A DNA stretch of 64,000 bases, taken from positions 496,001 through 560,000 of the forward strand of contig BLAL01000087.1 in assembly GCA_015698045.1 (NCBI GenBank), in the 5' to 3' direction. Under the pieces are notes generated by a model, which had not been told where the DNA came from, searched no databases, and saw nothing but the letters and a program-made list of their open reading frames with translations. The translations under genes and the position numbers were made by a program. This stretch comes from Rhizophagus clarus (Eukaryota > Glomeromycota > Glomeromycetes > Glomerales > Glomeraceae). Positions 47,040 through 59,400 of the stretch are shown in pieces. The stretch's first letter is position 1. Each line of letters starts with the position of its first letter.

Positions 47040-47441
47040 ATGTCGCAAGAAGAGAATATAAACTCATCACCTGCTGTTTTTGATATCCAACGAGAATATG
47101 AAATTATTTCTGAGAATACTAATATTCTATTAAATCATCCAATTGAATTATCATTCAACAATCTCCCTTTTTCATCATTCAACTATTTCTTTTCAAGAAA
47201 AACAAGTAAAGGATATATAAGGGTGCCAAACGCCTTTCTTATCTTTAGAAGAGTGATAATTCAAGAACTTGGTAAACATTATAAAAACATTTCTCAGTCA
47301 GATATCTCAAGGTTTATATCTCAAAAATGGAAAGAATTACCTAGTGATGTCAAGCAAAGATATGTGAAAATCTCCAATGAATTTCGCGAGTATATTTCTT
47401 ATAGAAAAGATCCTCCTACTTATCAATTAATTAAATTTTAA
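47040..47441 (+). CDS. MATA-type HMG-box protein 2 (133 aa)
   Basis: An intact single-exon gene, paralogue of 16419-16793: MSQEEN start, IELSFNNLPFS in the N-terminal arm, HMG box at about residues 61-117 (VPNAFLIFRRVIIQELGKHY, then SRFISQKWKELPSDVKQRY) and the same PTYQLIKF tail. It has the canonical NAFxxFRR and QKWKxLPxxxKxxY positions, closer to the consensus than copy 1. Expected role: sequence-specific DNA binding and bending in the nucleus. The next gene on the same strand, a BTB-BACK-TLDc gene, starts about 440 bp downstream, but separate TATA boxes argue for independent transcription. The start is fixed by conservation with copy 1. Confidence 0.88.
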   Translation: MSQEENINSSPAVFDIQREYEIISENTNILLNHPIELSFNNLPFSSFNYFFSRKTSKGYIRVPNAFLIFRRVIIQELGKHYKNISQSDISRFISQKWKELPSDVKQRYVKISNEFREYISYRKDPPTYQLIKF

Positions 47442-47771
47442 ATTAATTTATTGGTTTTAAAAGTTTATTATGTTTTTAAAAAGTTCTATTCTTTTTATGA
47501 CATCCCAATTAACGTTTTTTTCCTTAATTATTTATACAGTATTATTTGCAACTTGAAGGAATTAATACATCTTTTTTATTAAATATAACATTTCTTATGT
47601 ATTCATCATCTTCCATTAAAAATTTTTATCATTAAAATCTGAAGTTTTTTTAATTTACTTAATAAGTATATACGAAAACATTGTTCGTAATTTAAACCCC
47701 AAAGATTAAACTGAATATATACCACCAGGAAAAATAAATTAAACACTGTTCGTTACAATCATATGATTTTT
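47442..47771. other. HMG gene 2 to BTB gene 3 spacer
   Basis: AT-rich 3' flank and promoter-distal DNA; nothing recognised. Confidence 0.5.
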
Positions 47772-47801
47772 CATGTGACTTGTCGCTATAAAAATAAAAG
47801 G
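47772..47801 (+). promoter_or_regulatory. BTB gene 3 promoter: CATGTGACT motif and TATA box
   Basis: CATGTGACT (47772-47780) is followed 6 nt later by TATAAAAATAAAAGG (47787-47801), about 80-90 bp before the ATG at 47880. The first motif is shared by the other BTB genes. Confidence 0.5.
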
Positions 47802-47879
47802 CGAATGTCGATCACGAGTTGTGTAGTACGGGTTCTTTTTTTTTACCATTAAAATTTTTTTTTTTTTTTTTGTGAAGAC

Positions 47880-49389
47880 ATGTCTTTTGATTATTCTCAA
47901 GAAGCTGTTAGTGATTATGAAAAATTACTTGAATCAGATGAAGAATATAATGTTATTATTCATGCTGGAGAAGATAAGAATGTAAAAGAAATACATGCAC
48001 ATTCAAATATTTTACGCATTAGGTCTCAATATTTTCGTACGGCATTTTCTAACGAATTGACTAAAAAAAAGGATGGAAAATTCATCTTTAATTTCCCTAA
48101 TATTTCTCCCCAATTGTTTAAAATTATTTTAAGGTAATAATAAAACTATATAAAAGTTTTTTTAAAGTTTTCTGTAATAATTTTATAAAATTACCGCCGC
48201 AGTGACCAATTATAATATTTTTTTTTAAATATTTAGATTTATTTATTGTGGAAAGATTGATTTTGAAAATTTACAAGGACCAGATATTCTAAAACTTTTG
48301 ATAGCAGTAGATGAATTTAAAATACAAACGTTAACCCTTTGTATTCAGAAATACTTGATTGAAAACCAATCTAAATTTTTACAACAAAATCCTATAGAAA
48401 TTTTTGAAACAGTCTATCAGCATGAAGCCTTTACGGATTTATGGAATTATTTCCTTGAAGAAATTTGTGCTAAACCAGAAATATTATTTAAATCTGATAA
48501 ATTTGTCAATTTAAAAGCACCTTTATTAGAACTACTTTTAAAACGAGATGATTTGTCATTGGATGAAATTGATATATGGAATAGTTTAATAAAATGGTGT
48601 TATTCTCAACATCCTTCCATTCAACAAGATGTTAAGAAATGGAATAATGAAGAAATTGTAATTATGGAGAGAACTATTCATAGATTTATTCCATTAATAA
48701 GATTTTATCATATTCCATCAGGAAACTTTATTGCTAAAGTATACCCTTTTAAGAAAATAATTCCAGAGGACTTAATTGATAATATACTTGTATTTCATAT
48801 GGGCCAGGATAAACAATCAAATATTGATACACAACCCCCTAGAAAACCGAAATGTTTTTATGATTCTGCTATTATTAATAATGAATATTTCGCTATTTTC
48901 TCTAGTTGGATTGAAAAGCAAAATTATTCTTATTATAATGAAAAAAACATTCCTTATAATTTTAATTTACTTTATCGTGCTAGTAGGGATGGTGATACAG
49001 CTGCAGACTTTCATAATAATTGTGATAATAAAGGAGCTACTATAATCGTGATAAAAATCGCAAATTCAGATCAAATCGTTGGAGGATATAATCCACTATC
49101 TTGGGATTCAAGTAATACATTTAAGTCTACTGATTATAGCTTCTTATTCTCATTTACAAATAAGGATAACCTTCAAAATGCGAAAGTAGGTTATAATAAC
49201 GGTAACAAATATTCTATAGGTGGTTATTCAGATTATGGTGCTGTCTTTGGTAATGCTAATGACTTAGCATTTCATAGTGGGATGTGGGTATGTCAAACAA
49301 ACGAGTATTGCTCTTATACTAAGGTTGGTATACCAGAAAATAAGTTTAGAGCAGATGATTATGAAGTTTTTCAAGTTGTTAAAAAATAA
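47880..49389 (+). CDS. BTB-BACK-TLDc protein 3, soluble form (468 aa)
   Basis: Two exons, 47880-48133 and 48237-49389. The 103-nt intron (GTAATA...TTTAG) is at the same codon as in the genes at 25.4 and 28.4 kb. The protein starts MSFDYSQEAVSDYEKLLESD. BTB covers about residues 10-110 (HAHSNILRIRSQYFRTAF; FIYCGKIDF), a BACK-like region follows (LLELLLKRDDLSLDEIDIWN), and TLDc runs from about 293 (FYDSAIINNEYFAIFSSWIE) to the end (ADDYEVFQVVKK). Unlike the two genes at 23.8-28.4 kb it stops right after TLDc and has no C-terminal membrane segment, so it should be soluble. A four-residue gap in the BACK region (QVNQ missing in VYQHEAF) is another difference. The expected role, BTB-mediated dimerisation or Cullin-3 binding with TLDc-dependent targeting, comes from family knowledge only. 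Confidence 0.9.
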
Positions 49390-51285
49390 TTGTATCCAAT
49401 TTTAATAACTATTTATTATACTTCTATAATGATGTCTAAGTATTTATTTTTTTATTTTGCTTTTTTACGTAAATAATGTTTAAAATATGTCTATAATAAT
49501 ATTGATTTTAATTTGTATCATCTTCAAATAAATTAAAATATTGCGCAATACTTTTTTTTTATAAGCAGAAAACTAATGAGACATTAATTATTTAATGCCC
49601 TTGCATTTATATTCTTAATCTGCAAAAATACCATACTTAGAGTTTGGTAGAAAATTTCTTCCAAGCTTTGAGTGAATCAGAGATGAAAACGAATAGAGAA
49701 TTAACTGCATTTGTTATTACATAAATATGTTAAAACATATCACTTTCTAATTGGTTATTAATGATTTATTAATTTTGTTAATTACTGAAAAAAATAAAAA
49801 AAAATAAAAAATCAAATACATTTCATTTTCTAATTAGTCATTTGTTAATTACCTCGATGTATTGTGAAAAAGTTGCCAGTTAAAAATAAATTTATTAATA
49901 ATAAAACATTTTCAGGTTCAAATAACGGTATTTTGAAGTAAAATAATCATTTTATATCTATATTCAATAATACATTCTTCATATATAATCTTGACTCAAA
50001 CGAATATATAATGTATAGATGATTAATTGTAATGTACCTTATACTTTGCAGAAACCTGTGATTTGCTACCATGCAGTTAAGTGATCGCCATCAGATCATA
50101 ACGATCTAGTGTAAGACACGTGACGATTTTAGCATCGAACTATCTCGTGAAGCCATCGATAAAATACTTTTTCGAAGTCTTTTCGAAGTTGCAGCATAGT
50201 CTTAAATTGCTAGTAAATATCATCGTAAGTTGGCCGAAACATTTAATCTAATATATTTTTTCGATGCATTGGATATTTGATGCCGAGTTTACTAATTTCT
50301 TTTTTTTTTTATTGGACTTTAAAATCTAGGCTATACTAAATTATGTGTATTTCAAAATAATATTTAAAAAAAATTAATAGTTTTTTGGTTAGGTATATAC
50401 GTTTTTTATTTCATATATTACCAATTATGAAATCTATGTATAAAAGTTTAGTTTATAAAGTATGTTAAGCAATAGTAATTTATGACTTATAAAAATTAGA
50501 CTTTATACTTTTCAGTAATATTAAACACAATAATTTAGACTTTTATAAAAATGAGAGTATAAATTAGACTTTATAATAATAGTAAATTTAAGTTTTAGAC
50601 TTAAAGTATAAATATTAAATGAAATAATTTAAACTTTAATAGAAATGAAATTCTCCGGTGTTGATTGAACGAAAATTATTCATCAATAATATTTTGAGAA
50701 TAGCTTATTGTTTATTTTTGTTATGTACTTCTATTTTCCTTTTGTTCTGTTTACTCGAAAAAATCCTAGTAAAACATTATAATACAATACTATTATTTTA
50801 AAAATAATTATGATAGTAAAATCGTCCTCAAATGATAAATATATATTTATAGGTGATAATTTATTTATGTGAAATAAACTTTTTCTTTTTAATTTTTCTT
50901 GATAGAATCTTACACTACGATAATAATTGTATTTCTAATATAAACTATATATATAATAAATTAACTTTAAATTAATTTTTTTTTTAAAAAAAAATTTTAT
51001 TGAATTTATAAGAAATATTTTAACACTTAGAAAATAGAACAAGATCAAACAATTTTTACAATAAAACTTTAAATTAATTTGAAAAGTCTATCATACGGAA
51101 ATTCTCTGAAAAAGGAAAATCTTTCCATGGAAATAGACTTAATTCGAAATGTTTTTCTATAAATCTTATTAAATAACCTCTGGAACTTTTTAGTTTTTAA
51201 ACTTTTTTCTGTATATTCTGGTAACTTTCTTAGTGTAATGGTATTTTTTTTGAAAATATTTTATGAAGTTGTATAAACCTATATT
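49390..51285. other. Intergenic DNA
   Basis: No gene seen. AGACTTTATA and TAGACTT words recur at 50490-50620. Confidence 0.45.
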
Positions 51286-51289
51286 AACT

Positions 51290-53012
51290 TCTTGTAGATT
51301 TCGGACTCCTTTAGACGTGATTTCAGACTGATAATGCTAAAAAAAATATTTTTGTCACGTATAACATCACGTGTTTTTTTTGTACGATACTTCTTAGACG
51401 TCATTTCGGACGGTAAGTTAAAAAAATATATTTTTTCTTAGTAAATAGATATAGGCGTGTACTAACCTTTTTTTTATTCTTTTTCAAGTTTCTGGACTTC
51501 TTTTAGATGTCATTTCTAACTGGTAAGTCAGAAAAAATATATTTTTAAATAGAGGGTGTATAGGCGTACATGTACTAGCCTTCTTTTATTCTTTTTTATA
51601 GTTTCTATAAATGGTAAGTTAAAAAATATATCATATTTTTAAATAGAAGGTGTATAGGCATACGTGTACTAACCTTTTATTTTTTTTGGACCTTTTTCAG
51701 ACGCCATTTTGGATCAGTAATTTAAAAATATATATTTTTAAGTAGGTTTATAGATAATATAATAACCCTCTTTGTTTTTTTATAGCTTTCTCTATATTTA
51801 TCTCAATGATAATTTTCATAACATCTTTCTCTATATTTATCTCAATGATAATTTTCATAACATCTTTCTCTATATTTATCTCAATGATAATTTTCATAAC
51901 ATCTTTCTCTATATTTATCTCAATGATAATTTTCATAACATCTTTCTCTATATTTATCTCAATGATAATTTTCATAACATCAAGAAACTTTTTTAATTTT
52001 TTTTTTTAAAGAAAATGCTAAATTGACATTTCCTTTGATTTTATAGATTTCAGGGCTTGTTAAAGGTGATTCGTCACGTTTTATTTGGTTTCATGATGAA
52101 ACCTATAATTTTTTATATTTTTTTATTGACATTTACTTTTATTTTATAAGTGGGACAGTCTGGTTAGTAAATTGGTAAGTTGAAACTTCAATTTTTTTTG
52201 AAGGAAACGTTAAATTAACACTTTCTTTTATTTTATAGGTTTTGACATGTCAAAGATGAGTTTAATCATGTTGTGTTTCGTTACAAACCTTTTATTTTTT
52301 TTTTTATAACTTTTTTTTATATTAACTTTAAAAAATTGTTACATTAACATTCCCTTTTATTTTATAGATTTCAGATCATGTCAAAGGTTCATTACTTTCG
52401 TTTCATTTTATTTCGTGATAAAATAAAATTTATTTCTTTATAATTTTTTGAAGAAAATGTTATATTATCATTTCTTTTATTTTGTAGGTTTATAACAATC
52501 TAATAGTGAAATGGTAAGTTTCTTAGTGTTACAAAACCTTAATTTTTTTGAAGGAAAAGTTTTATTAACGTTCCCTTTTACTTTATAGGTTTTGGAACTG
52601 GTCTATGGTAAATTTCGTATGTTTCATTCCGTTACAAGACTTTACTTTTTTTACACTGATTAGTATTTTCTTTTATTTGCAGAATTCAGAGCGGACTGGA
52701 TAATGAAATGGCAAGTTTGTGATAAACTTCAATTTTTTCGAAAAAAAGTTATATCAACATTTTCTTTTATTTTATAGGTTTCAGAAGTGTTTCTGGATAA
52801 TTTGGGTAATGAGCCGGTGAGTTTCATTACAAAATTTAGTATTTTCTTTAAAAGAATTATAAAAAAAAACATGTTAACTAATGTTTTCTTTTATTTTGTT
52901 TCAGAAGCGTTTTAGGATGGTTTGATAGTGAAATAATGACGAGTTACGAACTTTGCTAATTTTTTTTGGAGGAAACGTTAAATTAATTTTCCTTTATAAA
53001 GGTTTAACGAAT
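51290..53012 (+). repeat. Decayed tandem array of short exon-intron modules
   Basis: A series of diverged units, each with a pyrimidine tract ending in TTTTATAG, TTGTAG or TTCAG, a short segment of 15-39 nt and a GTAAGT/GTGAGT-type donor. Clear cases are 51398-51412 (15 nt), 52151-52174 (24 nt, reads WDSLVSKL), about 52488-52513 (26 nt), 52682-52709 (28 nt, followed by GC-AG type GCAAGT) and about 52780-52818 (39 nt, reads VSEVFLDNLGNEP). Other units have lost their donor (for example CTGATAAT at about 51330). The intervening sequences share words such as GGAAACGTTAAATTAA and TTTCTTTTATTTTATAG, so the modules arose by duplication of an exon plus its intron. Whether the result is still a gene is unclear. 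Confidence 0.5.
51786..51980. repeat. Five exact 39-bp tandem repeats
   Basis: The unit (starting CTTTCTCTATATTTATCTC) is repeated five times without change. Its length is a multiple of three, so several frames on both strands stay open (for example 51748-51996); none has other coding support. Confidence 0.9.
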
Positions 53013-53183
53013 ATGATAAATAATAACTCAAAACTACCGAAGGATGTACCAGATTGGGTGATATCGACTACATATCAGATGGAAGAAGAAATCAAACGAG
53101 AAGATAATGAAGATTCATCTGATTTATTTAAAGAGCGAGGAGAAAAGAAGACAAAGAGAAGAAAGAAGAATAGAAAAGGGTGA
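53013..53183 (+). CDS. Small charged protein with basic C-terminus, possibly last exon of the module array
   Basis: From ATG 53013 the frame encodes 56 residues: MINNNSKLPKDVPDWVISTT, then an acidic stretch (EEEIKREDNEDSSD) and a basic end EKKTKRRKKNRKG that looks like a nuclear localisation signal. It begins a few nucleotides after a TATAAAG|G acceptor-like site, so it may be the final exon of a gene assembled from the short modules upstream. No domain is known. Confidence is limited by the uncertain upstream structure. Confidence 0.35.
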   Translation: MINNNSKLPKDVPDWVISTTYQMEEEIKREDNEDSSDLFKERGEKKTKRRKKNRKG

Positions 53184-54540
53184 ACAAAAAAGAAAGGAAA
53201 AGAAAGAATGAGAAAGAAGGAAAGAGAATGAATGACATTCCCCAATTTGCATTTGTTATCAATTGGTTTGAAGAACTAAATCAAAATAAACTGGGTTGTC
53301 TGGTATGCAGGTTACAAATGACAAACATTACTAATCAGCAAAAAGTTTTTCTATTAGTTTAATGAACGTGGTTAATGCTGTACATTTCGTTTATAACTGT
53401 AAGAAAGAATGTGTTGGAGGTGATCATGATGCTAGAAATGATTTGTATATACGAAATTTATATTTTTCAAGGCCATTTAATGTTTATTAATTACATACAA
53501 TTAGATTTAGTGTATAAGATACTTTACGATTTGATTACGACTTTGAAAATAAATTTATTTATAACTTTACTATATTTTTAATATTTATTCAATGTAAATT
53601 AAATATATGTTTACATTAACTTTAATATCTATTCAATATAAATTAAATATACGTTTAAAATCTGTTTACTTTAACTTTAATATCTATTCAACATAAATTA
53701 AATATGCGTTTACTTTAACTTTAATATCACTTTAAGATCTACTTTACAAGTTTTGTACGACTCAGTTAAATCTAGTGACGGTCTCCTTAATATGCGTCAA
53801 CCTTATACACACGATTCACTTAAACTTATCATAAGAATATGAAACCATATCGTGACCAGATCTTGGTCATAAGGTTTATGATATAAATTCGACTTGTTCA
53901 TGATGTGGTTTCAATTTTAAAAGTTTCTGCAAAGATCAATATTGAATAGCAAATTAATTATTTTCAGCCGACTAAAAAAAGTTCGAAAATTATTTTGAAA
54001 ATTAATTATATCATACATTTGTTTAATTTACTGATCTCGCATATTATCGTATAATAGAGACTAAATGATAAAATGAATACTGTAACGATGATAATTATTT
54101 ATCATAGCCAAAATGTAAAATACTTCTAAATATCGTCAGTAAGATGCTCAAAAATCTATTGTTTTATTCTCTTTTTTCAAATGATCTATAAAATTCTAAA
54201 GAACACTAGAGTTATTTTTTATTTATAGTATACGTATTAATAGATAATAAATAGTGATAATGCTCCATTGATCTATGGTTTAGTAAATTACAGTTTTAAT
54301 TGGTTCAACTCTTTATAATTCGTAATCAATAAGTGAATTAGCTTAATTTGATTTAACTTCTTTACACAAATGGCAATCATAATTATGACACTATAATAAT
54401 GGGGGATCTATGTTACTGTAAAAAAAAAAATTGTGTAACTTCATATTTCTGAACTGAATTCTTGGGCCTTAACAATTCCCTTTTTCAAAAAAAATCTCCT
54501 TTTTAGGCGATTTGTGTAATGCCATTGACCGATACCTTAT
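53184..54540. other. Intergenic DNA with a 3-copy AT repeat
   Basis: At about 53580-53730, CTTTAATATCTATTCAA plus TAAATTAAATAT is repeated three times with a few changes (spacings of about 44-58 bp). A purine-rich coding-like segment at 53184-53360 is in another frame from the small gene before it and is not assigned. Confidence 0.4.
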
Positions 54541-56437
54541 ACTTATACTAATACTTGAAGGTAAGGTGAAGGTAAGGTGGAGGTAAGGTGAGATTAAGTG
54601 AAATTAAGGTAAAATTAAGGTAAGGGTAAAATTTACCTCAAGGAACAAAGGTTGTTTAAATACTTTTTCGCCTTATTTTTTTTAAATTAAATAAAATAAA
54701 AAAAATATATTATTTTTAAAGTAAAATAAAATAAAAAATTGTTACATCCCTTTTTTTAGATTAGGGTCGGTTCTTCCCATTCGCCAAGAAAGGAGGCGAA
54801 TTTTCGCGAATTTTCGCAAATTTCTGATTGGTTCATCACCGCGCGGCGAATGAAGGTGGTGTGGCTTTTCTTTTTTATTCATTTTTTTTTTATTCCATTG
54901 TTTCGTATTATTATTTCGTATTATTAATTTTTATTTTATTTTATACTGTATTTTCCCAAACTTTTATGTCCAAGCTGCTTAAAATCAAAATCTGTTTTAG
55001 AGATCTAAAAAGCCAACATTATACCCAATTTCTGTGCACTTAGAATAAAAATCTGTTTAAGTTCCTAATTATCTAAAAAAAGCATCTAAGATCTTTTTGC
55101 ATAAAAAAAAGTAAATTGAGATATTAGTGAACATTTCAACAAAAGAAAAATAAATATGAAAAAAAAAATTTTTCAAAAACCTACTGACAATTTATGCATC
55201 CAACTAAAGTCCTAATTAAAAAAAAAAAAAAAAGAATTGAAATGCTTAAAAAGTTTTGTTAAATAAATAAAAAATATGTTCCTTTTCCTACCAACTTCTT
55301 ATTGCAGTCCAAAAAAAAAAAAAAAAAAAAAATTAAAATGCTAGTAAAATGTTTTACTAAAAAAATAATTTTTGAAAGAATATTATTATTCTTTACCATC
55401 CAAGAATCTGGCTGCTTAAAAATCCATGCAACCAAAATCCAAAGGTATTGTCTGAAAAGAAGAAAAAAAAAATAACAAATATAAGTAAAGTTTCATTAAA
55501 ATAAGAGATAAAAGAAATATTAAAACGCATTTAAAACCACCAAATCCACACTTTAGATTTGCTTAAGAGTTGAGTTCCAATGCTCCAGACTATCAAGAAA
55601 GTAACAAACCATTATTAGCAAAAGTTTAGCCAAAAGAATTAATCAGTATGAAGATAAAACATCTTTATTATACCTTTAACATGTTGTTCAAAACTAAAGA
55701 ACTGGTTACAAAAAAAAATAATGAAATGTTAGTAATTGTTTTATTAGATGAATTAATCCAAAGCAAAGAAAAATAAAAAAGAAACCATCTAAAAAAAGGA
55801 TAGTTTATAAATAAAACGTTAATAAACTTTTTATTGATACTCTATCCCACTTTACCATAAGATTCTTTGCTGAAACAATTGAGATAATTATTGATGATGA
55901 CATCTCTTTATCTCAGTTTAATAAATATTTTTAGTTAAATACTTTTAAGTTAGCAAGTAAAAAAAATTATCATTTTTTTAGTTATTTGTTTATTTTATTT
56001 TTAGGCCATTTATCAGATATCTCTGTACGTGGAAACCTAGCAAGTAAATTATTTATTTTTATTTATTTTTTTTATTTTAATGACAATTACTAAAACTGTT
56101 CATTTTTTAGACAATTTTTTACTGCAGGGTATAAAATCAAAGTGTGGTAGTGAAATTGTAGCAGTGTAAAAAAAAAAAAACTTATTTGAACCAATAATAT
56201 TTCAAACTGCCCCAGCCAAAATTATGCCCGTTTAACTACTTTTAGTAATTATTTTCTCTATTATGAATTTTTGTTGCACCATAATAAGGCGTCATACATT
56301 CATACATGCAGTGATTGTAAATTTGTGATCAACTGATCAACATAGTTGCATTTTGCATAAATATTATGTGACTAAAAAAATGGCGTTTAATAAAGAAAAT
56401 TATCTTTTTAGAAGAGACTTGATATAATTGCATAATA
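54541..56437. other. Upstream region of the kinase gene with decayed repeats
   Basis: GGTAAGGTGAA-type tandem units lie at 54556-54640. A GC-richer patch at 54765-54860 carries an inverted pair CATTCGCC/GGCGAATG (54779-54786 and 54846-54853), AATTTTCGCG repeats and a CTGATTGGTT (inverted CCAAT) box. From 55000 to 55900 A-runs alternate with GCTTAAAA words. I see no complete gene. Confidence 0.35.
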
Positions 56438-59400
56438 ATGGGTCACAGTAATAGCAAAAGACAAAAGCATATGATAAGTCACAGTAATAGTAAAGGTAAA
56501 AAGCATATAGCATTATTATTTAATAGAAAGTTAGAATTATTCAACAAACTTAAACAAATTTGTCCAATATAATAAATTAGTCTCAAGTAACGTCAAGGAA
56601 CCTGAAGGTAAAAAAATACTAGCATGATTATTTAATAGAAAGTTAGAATTTTTCAAAAATTCTTAAACAAATTTGTCCAATTTAATAAATTAGTCTCAAG
56701 TAACGTCAAGGAACCTGAAGGTAAAAAAATACTAGCATGATTATTTAATAGAAAATTAGAATTATTCAAAAATTCTTAACCAAGTTTGCCCAATATAATA
56801 AATTAGTTTCAAGTAACATCAAGGAACCTGAAGGTAAAAAAATATTAAACTTGATTATTAAACTAAAATTATTGTGAATAATTTAAATATTATTATACTT
56901 AATAAATTGTAATATTCATATACAATTTAAATAATTTAGCTCGTAAGTTAATAAAATATCTTATATAAAATAACAACAAAACCATTATTATATAAATAAT
57001 TAAAATTATAACTTTTAACAATCGATAATATCATATAGTTGGTAAGTTATCTGAATAGTATATAAATAAAGTAAAAAATAAATAGCTGATAACTAAATTT
57101 TTTGTTTAAATAACTATTTAATAATTAATCATATCATAGATGGTAAGTTACAATATTTAATTATGCGTATAATATTCATATGGAATTACTAATTCAAACT
57201 AATTATACTTTTTACTTAAATGCACGATTAGATTGTAAGTGTTATTTAATTTACAGTACATACTTTTGTGATAATATTTGCATCTAATTAATTATCAAAT
57301 AATACATATTGCAGGGTGTAAGTCATATGTTATTATATTTCTGTTATTTATTGATTTAATTAACTAATTTCTTTATTTAAAAAATTATTTGGTAATATAG
57401 GGAGTAAGTTATTTATTTAATTCTATTATTACATATTTATATAATATTTACATATAATTTAAACTAACTAATTTCTTTATTTAAAAAATTATTTGGTAAT
57501 ATAGGGAGTAAGTTATTTATTTAATTCTATTATTACATATTTATATAATATTTACATATAATTTAAACTAACTAATTTCTTTATTTAAAAAATTATTTGG
57601 TAATATAGGGAGTAAGTTATTTATTTAATTCTATTATTACATATTTATATAATATTTACATATAATTTAAACTAACTAATTTCTTTATTTAAAAAATTAT
57701 TTGGTAATATAGGGAGTAAGTTATTTATTTAATTCTATTATTACATATTTATATAATATTTACATATAATTTAAACTAACTAATTTCTTTATTTAAAAAA
57801 TTATTTGGTAATTTATTTTAGATGGTAAGTTATAAGTTATTTATTTAATTCTATTATTACATATTTATATAATATTTACATATAATTTAAACTAACTAAT
57901 TTCTTTATTTAAAAAATTATTTGGTAATTTATTTTAGATGGTAAGTTATAAGTTATTTATTTAATTCTATTATTACATATTTATATAATATTTACATATA
58001 ATTTAAACTAACTAATTTCTTTATTTAAAAAATTATTTGGTAATTTATTTTAGATCGTAAGTTATTTATTTAATTCTATTATTACATATTTATATAATAT
58101 TTACATATAATTTAAACTAACTAATTTCTTTATTTAAAAAATTATTTGGTAATATAGGGAGTAAGTTAATTATTTAATTCTATTATTACATATTTATATA
58201 ATATTTACATATAATTTAAACTAACTAATGTCTTTATTTAAAAAATTATTTGGTAATATAGGGAGTAAGTTATTTATTTAATTCTATTATTACATATTTA
58301 TATAATATTTACATATAATTTAAACTAACTAATTTCTTTATTTAAAAAATTATTTGGTAATATAGGGAGTAAGTTATTTATTTAATTCTATTATTACATA
58401 TTTATATAATATTTACATATAATTTAAACTAACTAATTTCTTTATTTAAAAAATTATTTGGTAATATAGGGTGTAAGTTATTTATTTAATTCTATTATTA
58501 CATATTTATATAATATTTACATATAATTTAAACTAACTAATTTCTTTATTTAAAAAATTATTTGGTAATATAGGGTGTAAGTTATTTATTTAATTCTATT
58601 ATTACATATTTATATAATATTTACATATAATTTAAACTAACTAATTTCTTTATTTAAAAAATTATTTGGTAATATAGGGAGTAAGTTATTTATTTAATTC
58701 TATTATTACATATTTATATAATATTTACATATAATTTAAACTAACTAATTTCTTTATTTATAAAATTATTTGGTAATTTATTTTAGATGGTAAGTTATAA
58801 GTTATTTATTTAATTCTATTATTACATATTTATATAATATTTACATATAATTTAAACTAACTAATTTCTTTATTTAAAAAATTATTTGGTAATATAGGGA
58901 GTAAGTTATTTATTTAATTCTATTATTACATATTTATATAATATTTACATATAATTTAAACTAACTAATTTCTTTATTTAAAAAATTATTTGGTAATTTA
59001 TTTTAGATGGTAAATTATAAGTTATTTATTTAATTCTATTATTACATATTTATATAATATTTACATATAATTTAAACTAACTAATTTCTTTATTTAAAAA
59101 ATTATTTGGTAATATAGGGTGTAAGTTATTTATTTAATTCTATTATTACATATTTATATAATATTTACATATAATTTAAACTAACTAATTACTTTATTTA
59201 AAAAATTATTTGGTAATATAGGGTGTAAATTATTTATTTAATTCTATTATTACATATTTATATAATATTTACATATAATTTAAACTAACTAATTTCTTTA
59301 TTTAAAAAATTATTTGGTAATTTATTTTAGATCGTAAGTTATTTATTTAATTCTATTATTACATATTTATATAATATTTACATATAATTTAAACTAACTA

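Noticed and set aside
51748..52009. Protein-coding repeats MKIIIEINIEKDV (minus) or LYIYLNDNFHNI (plus)
   Set aside because: They are translations of an exact 39-bp repeat with no start context, conservation or flanking coding sequence.
53180..53362. Small ORF MNKKERKRKNEKEG overlapping the end of the charged ORF
   Set aside because: Its start is a purine run shared with the upstream frame, and it has no promoter or domain.
54779..54853. Mini element with CATTCGCC/GGCGAATG ends
   Set aside because: Eight-base arms without target duplication are too weak; it may equally be promoter sequence.
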